Below, piece by piece: positions 5,889 through 10,069 of a stretch of DNA of 10,069 nucleotides. The notes beneath the pieces were generated by a model. It had not been told where the DNA came from and ran no database searches. It saw only the letters and a program-made list of their open reading frames with translations. Every line of letters starts with the position of its first letter. Positions within the stretch are counted from its first letter, which is position 1. The stretch covers positions 1 to 10,069 of the forward strand of contig CANIIN010000055.1 in NCBI GenBank assembly GCA_947467405.1, written 5' to 3'. This DNA is from Betaproteobacteria bacterium (GTDB lineage Bacteria > Pseudomonadota > Gammaproteobacteria > Burkholderiales > SG8-39). The position numbers and the translations under genes were made by a program.

Positions 5889-5980
5889 CGGAGGTTTCAC
5901 TCCTCCGTCGTCTCGTTTCCTCCGCCACTCAAAAGTCCCCCACCGCTCGAAAGTCCCTCCCCCTGCGCAGCGGGGGGAGG
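5889..5980. terminator. hairpins between converging amidohydrolase and BrnA-like genes
   Basis: Two stem-loops lie between the convergent ends. CGGAGG (5889-5894)/CCTCCG (5902-5907) with a 7-nt loop is followed by a T-containing but poor tract. CCTCCCCC (5956-5963)/GGGGGAGG (5973-5980) is a strong 8-bp stem. Neither has a good U-run, so termination is inferred mainly from position. The second hairpin resembles C-rich extragenic repeats, and a half-copy occurs at 8091-8106. Confidence 0.4.
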
Positions 5981-6031
5981 CCAGGAGGGGGCAATCAACG
6001 CCAAGAGCGGCTCCTAATCAACGAAGGCCTT

Positions 6032-6310
6032 TCAAGCCGCCGGGTTGTGCTTCTTCAGCCACTCCTGTAGAGCGACGTCTACGCGCGTCTGCCAGCCCTC
6101 GCCCGTGTCACGAAAGCGCTGCACAACTGTACGCGAGAGCCGTATCGTGATGCGTTCCTTGGTCGGGGACTTCTGTGGTCCACGAACGCCGACCTTGCGC
6201 TTGAGAGATTCCGGCAATGCTTGTCGTGCGGGGCGAAACGCCTTCAAGTCTTTGGCGGTCAGCTCCCTGACTTCGCCCTTGGCATCAATCAGTGGTTTCG
6301 ACTTTGGCAT
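6032..6310 (-). CDS. BrnA-like ribbon-helix-helix protein, third gene of the higBA-2 operon
   Basis: A 92-residue protein from the ATG at 6310, which has AAGGGG about 9 nt upstream; a TTG at 6328 is possible but less convincing. After a polar N-terminus the second half reads KERITIRLSRTVVQRFRDTG then GWQTRVDVALQEWLKKH, the ribbon-helix-helix signature of the BrnA_antitoxin family. A BrnA would normally follow a BrnT, but no BrnT is present; it follows higA by about 18 bp as third gene of the operon. It may be an orphan antitoxin captured by higBA, an extra repressor, or a partner that insulates against BrnT. It is clearly different in sequence from the BrnA at 1649-1966. The family call is good; its role is inference. 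Confidence 0.75.
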   Translation of the reverse strand: MPKSKPLIDAKGEVRELTAKDLKAFRPARQALPESLKRKVGVRGPQKSPTKERITIRLSRTVVQRFRDTGEGWQTRVDVALQEWLKKHNPAA

Positions 6311-6328
6311 ATCAGCCCACCCCTTCAA

Positions 6329-6622
6329 TCAAGCCGCAGTCAGTCGAACCTTGCTGACGGTGCCCAGGTCAACGCTTAGCCTGGCCTGCCACAGGTCGTG
6401 GTTGTACTGCATCGCCAGCCAGCTCTCGGGCGAACGGCCCAGCGCCTTGGAAAGGCGCAAAGCCATTTCAGGACTGATGCCGTTGGCCCCGGTCAGCACC
6501 CGATTCAGAGTCGATGCAGCCACGCCCAGCTTGGTAGCCAACTCGCGGCCGCTGATGCCGTTCGGCTCGAGGTAAACCTCGGTAATGAATTCACCGGGAT
6601 GCGGCGGATTGTGCATGGTCAT
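6329..6622 (-). CDS. higA: HigA-family antitoxin, second copy (XRE HTH)
   Basis: A 97-residue protein from the ATG at 6622, or 95 residues from the ATG at 6616. It opens with HNPPHPGEFITEVYLEP, the strict HigA signature PPHPGE, then ISGRELATKLGVAASTLNRV (HTH, about residues 24-43), GISPEMALRLSKALGRSPESW and LAMQYNHDLWQAR. The start at 6622 overlaps the higB stop in TAATG, so the two are translationally coupled. It should neutralise the HigB encoded just upstream and repress the operon through the palindrome at 6916-6934. It is well diverged from the HigA at 1232-1531, so this is not a recent duplication. Confidence 0.92.
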   Translation of the reverse strand: MTMHNPPHPGEFITEVYLEPNGISGRELATKLGVAASTLNRVLTGANGISPEMALRLSKALGRSPESWLAMQYNHDLWQARLSVDLGTVSKVRLTAA

Positions 6623-6900
6623 TAGTGGTAGTCCTCGTAGTTCAACACAAAGGCATGCCCGTCCCTGAACTCGAACGTCAAGCGCCAGTTTCCATTCACC
6701 CACACTGACCACCGGCGGGGTTCAAACCCCTTCAGCCCGTGCAGGCGAAAACCTGCGATATCCATGTCGTCCACGGACTGGGCCGTATCCAAAGCGGACA
6801 ACAGCATGCGTAGCCTCTTGCCATGGTGGGGCTGGATTCCCGCCGTGCTGCCCGACGTGAAGAATTTGCCCAACCCTTTGTGCCGAAACGACTGGATCAT
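6622..6900 (-). CDS. higB: HigB-family toxin, second copy
   Basis: A 92-residue protein, the same length as the other HigB here but only distantly similar. It reads MIQSFRHKGLGKFF at the start, then HGKRLRMLLSALDTAQ, LHGLKGFEPRRWSVWVNGNW and RLTFEF, ending NYEDYH. These are the canonical segments of the HigB/RelE-fold mRNA interferases, including the GLKG-R-W-S-N-W-R-F core. No defect is visible. The stop overlaps the higA start. The ATG at 6900 is the first in the frame and lies exactly 6 nt after a good -10 box, with no Shine-Dalgarno, so translation is probably leaderless. Confidence 0.92.
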   Translation of the reverse strand: MIQSFRHKGLGKFFTSGSTAGIQPHHGKRLRMLLSALDTAQSVDDMDIAGFRLHGLKGFEPRRWSVWVNGNWRLTFEFRDGHAFVLNYEDYH

Positions 6901-6906
6901 GCGGCG

Positions 6907-6935
6907 ATGATAGCGTGTTGCGCATCACGCAACAA
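6907..6935 (-). promoter_or_regulatory. higBA-2 promoter, apparently leaderless
   Basis: On the minus strand, -35 TTGTTG (6935-6930; 3 of 6), a 17-bp spacer and -10 TATCAT (6912-6907; 5 of 6) end 6 nt before the higB ATG at 6900. Transcription would start at or next to the ATG. The arrangement is the same as at higBA-1. Confidence 0.6.
6916..6934. promoter_or_regulatory. palindromic operator over the higBA-2 promoter
   Basis: TGTTGCG (6916-6922) and CGCAACA (6928-6934) are perfect 7-bp arms around the 5-bp centre CATCA, lying between and over the promoter boxes. The core TTGCGCATCACGCAA matches the higBA-1 operator core TTACGCGTCACGTAA at 12 of 15 positions with the same centre length, which supports both as HigA sites. 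Confidence 0.65.
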
Positions 6936-6979
6936 GGGCCGATTCACCTCGGCGAAAAGCTGGTCCCCCGCAACGACTC

Positions 6980-7008
6980 CGTCATCCCCGCGAAAGCGGG
7001 GATCCAGT
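6980..7008 (-). repeat. REP-like hairpin element, copy 2 (inverted)
   Basis: The core ATCCCCGC (6984-6991) pairs with GCGGGGAT (6996-7003) around the loop GAAA. In reverse complement the 29-bp element matches the copy at 2288-2316 at 28 of 29 positions, the single difference being in the loop. It lies 80 bp upstream of the higBA-2 toxin gene and upstream of the DUF2189 promoter. Confidence 0.8.
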
Positions 7009-7091
7009 CTGCTCGAAGACTTGCACCAGATGGAGATCAACAAGCCTCGTGGCTTCCAAGCCCCGCAGCCGACCGCACCGTCCCTCTCGCC

Positions 7092-7120
7092 TTGACGCAC
7101 CACCTCACCGCAGCAATACT
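7092..7120 (+). promoter_or_regulatory. promoter candidate of the DUF2189 gene
   Basis: TTGACG (7092-7097; 5 of 6), a 17-bp spacer and AATACT (7115-7120; 4 of 6) predict a leader of about 54 nt that includes the perfect palindrome GACGGCCGTC (7148-7157) and the ribosome binding site AAGGAGGAGG (7166-7175). Over 33 bp (7088-7120) the element matches the one before the amidohydrolase gene (4568-4600) at about 26 positions. The rest of 6901-7180 holds only the higBA-2 promoter and the REP-like element. Confidence 0.5.
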
Positions 7121-7180
7121 TCCTCCACAAACCAAAACGACCGCACAGACGGCCGTCACCGCAGCAAGGAGGAGGTCCCC

Positions 7181-8089
7181 ATGAGTCAGCCCATTGGCCA
7201 AGTATCGGACCAGCCCACGGCCACGCACGGCGTGTCCGCGCCCGCCAACGCGAGCACACCCGCAGGCGCAAACACCAGCCCCCACCCCGGCGCGCCAACC
7301 AACCCCCTCGGCGCCACCGATCCCAACCTGTTGCCCTTCATGGCCCCGTGCCGCGGAGTTGCGCCCGGCGCGCCGCTGCGCTGGGTGGCCATGGGGTGGG
7401 ATGACTTCAAGCGCGCCCCGGCACTCAGCCTCGGCTACGGCGTCGCCATCATGCTGCTGTCCATGATCGTCACCGGCATCGGCTTGAAGTACGGCAGCTA
7501 CTGGGCGGCGTTGATATTGCTGTCGGGGTTCGTGTTCGTGGCGCCGCTGCTGGCGCTGGGGCTGTATTCGGTGAGCCGGCAGATCCACAACCAGCAGTTC
7601 CACAACGGCCCCGCGCCGTCGTTCGCGCGCAGCGTCGAGGCCACGCGCAAGGCGCTCGGCACATCCATGGTGTACGCGCTGGCGCTGTTGGTGCTGTTCC
7701 TGGTGTGGGCGCGCGCGGCGTCGATGGTGCACGTGTTCTTCCCGCAAAACGCCACGCCCAGCCTGGCCGAGCTGGCGACCTTCCTCGCCATCGGCACCGC
7801 CGTGGGCTCGGTGTTCTCGCTGGTCACCTTTGTCGCCAGCGCCTTCTCGCTGCCCATGATCTGCGACCGCGACACCGATGCCATCACCGCCATCGTCACC
7901 AGTGTCAACGCCGTGCTCCGCAACAAACCCGCCATGGCCGCGTGGGCCGCCATCATCGTTGTCCTCACTGCCATCGGCTTCGCCACCGCGCTCATCGGCC
8001 TGGCCGTCATCATCCCGCTGCTCGGCTATGCCACCTGGCACGCGTATGTCGAGACGGTGGCTGCCAGGGCGTGGCCGACGAACGGGTGA
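7181..8089 (+). CDS. DUF2189-family integral membrane protein
   Basis: A 302-residue protein. Residues 1-65 are a disordered Pro/Ala/Thr/Gly-rich cytoplasmic-type tail. They are followed by PLRWVAMGWDDFKRAPALSL and hydrophobic segments at about 82-102, 107-129, 161-180, 197-224 and 253-283 (the last long enough for two passes), giving five or six membrane spans. The conserved polar piece QQFHNGPAPSFARSVEATRK between spans and the IxDRDTDAITAI segment fit the DUF2189 predicted inner-membrane protein family, whose function is unknown. The start at 7181 is supported by the strong AAGGAGGAGG 5 nt upstream; the frame is open further upstream but without similarity. It is probably monocistronic. 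Confidence 0.8.
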   Translation: MSQPIGQVSDQPTATHGVSAPANASTPAGANTSPHPGAPTNPLGATDPNLLPFMAPCRGVAPGAPLRWVAMGWDDFKRAPALSLGYGVAIMLLSMIVTGIGLKYGSYWAALILLSGFVFVAPLLALGLYSVSRQIHNQQFHNGPAPSFARSVEATRKALGTSMVYALALLVLFLVWARAASMVHVFFPQNATPSLAELATFLAIGTAVGSVFSLVTFVASAFSLPMICDRDTDAITAIVTSVNAVLRNKPAMAAWAAIIVVLTAIGFATALIGLAVIIPLLGYATWHAYVETVAARAWPTNG

Positions 8090-8207
8090 GTCCCTCCCCC
8101 CTGCGCGCATGGTCGTAAGCGACGGTGAAGGTCAGGATGGCCGTCGCGAAGACGAAACTACCCCGTATCCAGCCGCCCCTTGCAACATACCCAAATTGGG
8201 TAGTAAC
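8090..8207 (+). promoter_or_regulatory. upstream region of the nucleotidyltransferase gene
   Basis: This 118-bp gap starts with TCCCTCCCCCCTGCGC (8091-8106), a half-copy of the C-rich hairpin sequence at 5954-5968. A possible promoter has TTGCAA (8180-8185), an 18-bp spacer and TAACAT (8204-8209), which would start transcripts at about the ATG at 8217 and leave no leader. No Shine-Dalgarno is found before either 8208 or 8217. Confidence 0.3.
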
Positions 8208-8223
8208 ATGCCCAAAATGGGTA
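8188..8223. promoter_or_regulatory. twin palindromic operator at the nucleotidyltransferase start
   Basis: Box 1 TACCCAAATTGGGTA (8188-8202) is a perfect palindrome with 7-bp arms and a single central base. Box 2 TGCCCAAAATGGGTA (8209-8223) matches it at 13 of 15 positions. They are spaced 21 bp start to start, two helical turns, so dimers would bind the same face of the DNA. Box 2 covers the start codons at 8208 and 8217. The gene's product has a winged-helix domain, so autorepression is the natural inference. Confidence 0.7.
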
Positions 8224-8975
8224 TCAAGACCAGCCGATCCGCCGCAAAGAATGCCGCCCCCGCACCAGCCCCCAGGCCGTTGCGCGTGGTGAGCGCTTCC
8301 GCAAAACCTGCGCGCGCTGCGCATCTTGCGGCAAACCGTACTGCATCTGTTGCGGCGAATCGCGCTGCCAAACCCGCCAGCCTCGCCGGCGCGTTGTTCT
8401 CCGCCACCCAGCAGCGCGTGCTTGGCCTGCTGTTCGGCCAGCCGGAGCGCAGCTTCTTTGCCACGGAACTCATCGCACTGGCGGGCGCGGGATCGGGCGC
8501 CGTGCAGCGTGAAGTCCAGCGTCTGGCAGAAAGCGGCCTCGTCAATGTCACGCGTGTCGGCAACCAGAAGCACGTGCAGGCCAACGCCAGCGCGCCGATC
8601 TTCGAAGAGCTGCGCGGCATCGCCTACAAGGCGCTCGGCCCGGCCGAGGCCCTGCGCGATGCGCTGGCGCCGCTCGCCTCGCGCCTGCGCGCAAGCTGGT
8701 TGTACGGGTCCGTGGCCAAGGGCAGCGATCGCGCGCAGAGCGATTTCGACGTGCTGCTGGTGGCGAAGAACGACGCCGGACTCACCCTCGAAGCCGTTTA
8801 CGCCGCGCTCGCGCCCGCCGAAAAACGCCTGGGCCGCAGCATCAGTCCCACCCTCTATACCGAAAGCGAATTCCGCCGTCGCCTGACCAACGGCAACGCC
8901 TTCGTCACCAAGGTCATGGCCGGCCAGCGTGTGCTGCTGACTGGCGACGAACATGCCGCTGACCCAACTCGATAA
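8208..8975 (+). CDS. winged-helix DNA-binding nucleotidyltransferase (MNT-like, likely antitoxin/regulator)
   Basis: A 255-residue protein from the ATG at 8208; 8217 (252 residues) is an equal alternative, and the open frame before it is unsupported. Residues 7-60 are a basic Ala/Pro-rich, probably disordered tail. Residues about 62-128 form a winged helix (TQQRVLGLLFGQPERSFFA, GSGAVQREVQRLAESGLV, then NVTRVGNQKHV). Residues about 160-245 are a pol-beta-type nucleotidyltransferase with GS (167-168) and the metal-binding SDFDVLLV (Asp179, Asp181). In MNT-HEPN toxin-antitoxin pairs the nucleotidyltransferase modifies and silences the HEPN ribonuclease; here the HEPN-like gene overlaps its end by 23 bp. 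The fused DNA-binding domain suggests it also regulates the operon through the twin boxes at its start. Confidence 0.8.
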   Translation: MPKMGIKTSRSAAKNAAPAPAPRPLRVVSASAKPARAAHLAANRTASVAANRAAKPASLAGALFSATQQRVLGLLFGQPERSFFATELIALAGAGSGAVQREVQRLAESGLVNVTRVGNQKHVQANASAPIFEELRGIAYKALGPAEALRDALAPLASRLRASWLYGSVAKGSDRAQSDFDVLLVAKNDAGLTLEAVYAALAPAEKRLGRSISPTLYTESEFRRRLTNGNAFVTKVMAGQRVLLTGDEHAADPTR

Positions 8976-9381
8976 CCTGGTACGGGCCGGGCAGCTCAAG
9001 GCCGAGCCGCCCGCCCAGAGCGAGATCGACGGTCTGGTTCGGTCGGGCCATGTTCGCCTGCTCGACGCCGGCAACGCCAGCCTCAACATCGAGAGCCGCT
9101 TCGACCTGGCCTACAACGCCGCACACGCCCTGTCGCTGGCGGCGCTGCGCTGGCACGGCTACCGTTCCGAGAATCGCTACATCGTCTTCCAGAGTCTCGC
9201 CCACACGCTCAAGCTTCCGCCTGAACAATGGCGCGTGCTCGATCGCGCGCACAAGCAGCGCAACCTCGCCGAATACGAAGGCCACACCGATGTGGACGAA
9301 GAACTGCTGGCCGCGCTGCTGCGCGTTGCGGCAGAAGTCGAATCACTCGTCGCCGGCCTTGGCCCTGTGCCCAAGGCCTGA
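8953..9381 (+). CDS. HEPN-like protein partnered with the nucleotidyltransferase
   Basis: A 142-residue, mostly helical protein. Residues 45-90 (ESRFDLAYNAAHALSLAALR, HGYRSENRYIVFQSLAHTL) and the later DRAHKQRNLAEYEGH with a long C-terminal helix fit the HEPN four-helix fold. The canonical ribonuclease motif R-x4-6-H is not clean: Arg103-Asn104 is followed by Tyr108, and the nearest His (His111) is 8 residues after Arg103. The tyrosine could be the site modified by the partner, as in characterised MNT-HEPN pairs, but this is inference. It starts 23 bp inside the nucleotidyltransferase gene, a tight coupling. No good Shine-Dalgarno is visible. It might be an inactive or non-ribonuclease HEPN. 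Confidence 0.65.
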   Translation: MPLTQLDNLVRAGQLKAEPPAQSEIDGLVRSGHVRLLDAGNASLNIESRFDLAYNAAHALSLAALRWHGYRSENRYIVFQSLAHTLKLPPEQWRVLDRAHKQRNLAEYEGHTDVDEELLAALLRVAAEVESLVAGLGPVPKA

Positions 9382-9535
9382 TCGACAGGGGGGCAATCGC
9401 CCGCAAACCCTCACCAACAGGCGATCTACAGGCACATGCCCTCCTGCGCCGTCATCCCGGCCGGCGCCAGTGCGTTCTTGTATTGGTTCCCGCGCGAAAC
9501 AGGTTTCCCCGCCACAACAACCAGCAATCTTCGTC
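9382..9535. other. intergenic region before the ORF6N gene
   Basis: No gene is seen in these 154 bases. Short GGGC/GCCC and ATCGCC/GGCGAT inverted repeats follow the HEPN-like stop but lack a U-tract. No convincing promoter or ribosome binding site precedes the ATG at 9536. Confidence 0.4.
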
Positions 9536-10069
9536 ATGACAACCAAACCAGAGAATCTTGTGCCCCTTGTCCGCCTCATACGCGGGGAGAAGGTATTGCT
9601 GGATGCCGATCTGGCAAGCTTGTATGGCGTCAGCACCAAAGTCCTGAATCAGGGGGTCAAACGAAATCAGGATCGATTTCCCGAAGACTTCATGTTTCAA
9701 CTGACGAGCGACGAATGGACTCGACTGCGGCTGCAGAACGTCACCCCGTCATCCAGGGCAAGCCCCATGCGGTCACAATCTGTGACCGCATCCCGCCGGA
9801 ATATTGGCGCCCTGCCGTTCGCCTTCACAGAGCAGGGTGTCGCCATGCTCTCCAGCGTTTTGCGGTCGCCGCGTGCCGTGGAGGTCAACATCGCCATCAT
9901 GCGCACCTTCGTGCAGTTGCGGCGCCTCATGGATTCCAACCGCGATCTGGCAAAAAGGATCGAGGCGCTGGAACGTCGCTATGACGAGCAATTCGAATCC
10001 GTCTTCGATGCCATCCGGCGACTCATCGCCGAGGACGAGACGAGAAAGACCCGCCCAAAGCGCAGCATC
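9536..10069 (+). CDS. ORF6N-domain (KilA-type phage/mobile-element) protein, 3' partial
   Basis: The frame is open from the ATG at 9536 to the window edge, giving 178 residues. It reads MTTKPENLVPLVRLIRGEKV, LLDADLASLYGVSTKVLNQ, RNQDRFPEDFMFQLTSDEW, then LPFAFTEQGVAMLSSVLRSP and RAVEVNIAIMRTFVQLRRLM, a textbook ORF6N domain (PF10543). A helical, probably coiled-coil tail follows (about 130-165). The final RPKRSI resembles the PKRxIGF ending of such proteins, so only a few residues are probably missing. ORF6N proteins are DNA-binding phage or plasmid-derived regulators, and bacterial copies often sit with TA genes. Residues about 65-87 show a repeated R-x-Q-x-V-T-x-S-x-R pattern. Upstream in-frame GTG starts are possible but match nothing. 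Confidence 0.85.
   Translation, partial: MTTKPENLVPLVRLIRGEKVLLDADLASLYGVSTKVLNQGVKRNQDRFPEDFMFQLTSDEWTRLRLQNVTPSSRASPMRSQSVTASRRNIGALPFAFTEQGVAMLSSVLRSPRAVEVNIAIMRTFVQLRRLMDSNRDLAKRIEALERRYDEQFESVFDAIRRLIAEDETRKTRPKRSI
9767..9791. repeat. 11-bp perfect inverted repeat inside the ORF6N gene
   Basis: ATGCGGTCACA (9767-9777) and TGTGACCGCAT (9781-9791) are exact inverted arms around ATC. It lies within the codons for the second R-x-Q-x-V-T motif of the ORF6N protein. It could form a hairpin in the mRNA or bind a dimeric regulator, or be a chance product of coding constraint. Confidence 0.75.

Noticed and set aside
7037..9089. Two minus-strand frames of about 358 codons opposite the DUF2189 and nucleotidyltransferase genes
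   Set aside because: Low-complexity Arg/Gly/His/Ala sequence with no ribosome binding site or family; the plus strand has well-supported genes.
9450..9472. CGTCATCCCGGCCGGCGCCAG as a third REP-like element
   Set aside because: Only the first nine bases and the final CCAG match; the pairing stem of the element is not preserved.

Overview
The window is GC-rich, densely coded DNA that looks like a proteobacterial (beta- or gammaproteobacterial) chromosome. The evidence is an HlyD-type type I secretion adaptor, proteobacterial-style thiolase and amidohydrolase genes, GGAGG-type ribosome binding sites before the housekeeping-type genes, and REP-like hairpins between genes. No rRNA, tRNA, CRISPR array, integrase or transposase is visible. 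I cannot name the species.

Layout: the 3' part of an HlyD-family secretion adaptor (1-885, +); a higBA toxin-antitoxin (TA) operon (944-1531, +); a convergent brnTA operon (2222-1649, -); a repeat-rich intergenic stretch with a REP-like hairpin, a 16-bp tandem repeat and a terminator (2288-2450); a thiolase (3692-2514, -); a PF09720-type antitoxin followed by a RelE/ParE toxin gene broken by an in-frame amber codon (3953-4461, +); a metal-dependent amidohydrolase (4715-5887, +); a second higBA operon with an extra BrnA-like gene downstream (6900-6032, -); a DUF2189 membrane protein (7181-8089, +); a winged-helix/nucleotidyltransferase gene overlapping a HEPN-like gene (8208-9381, +); and an ORF6N-domain gene that starts at 9536 and runs off the end of the window.

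The theme is toxin-antitoxin density. Four type II TA loci, one MNT-HEPN-like module and one phage-type ORF6N regulator are threaded between four ordinary genes (secretion, thiolase, amidohydrolase, membrane protein). The TA loci are divergent in sequence, so they look independently acquired rather than duplicated. The ordinary genes look like resident chromosome whose intergenic gaps have collected these modules.

Regulation is unusually readable. Both higBA operons have a sigma-70-like promoter with a 17-bp spacer, a -10 box exactly 6 nt before the higB ATG (suggesting leaderless mRNA), and a palindromic operator with a 5-bp centre lying over the promoter. A possible -10 for brnT has the same 6-nt geometry. 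The nucleotidyltransferase gene has two 15-bp palindromic boxes 21 bp apart, the second covering its start codon. The amidohydrolase and the DUF2189 gene share a nearly identical promoter-like element. The points most worth a second look are the amber-interrupted toxin, the leaderless TA promoters with related operators, the higB-higA-brnA-like three-gene operon, and the HTH-nucleotidyltransferase/HEPN pair with its twin operator.
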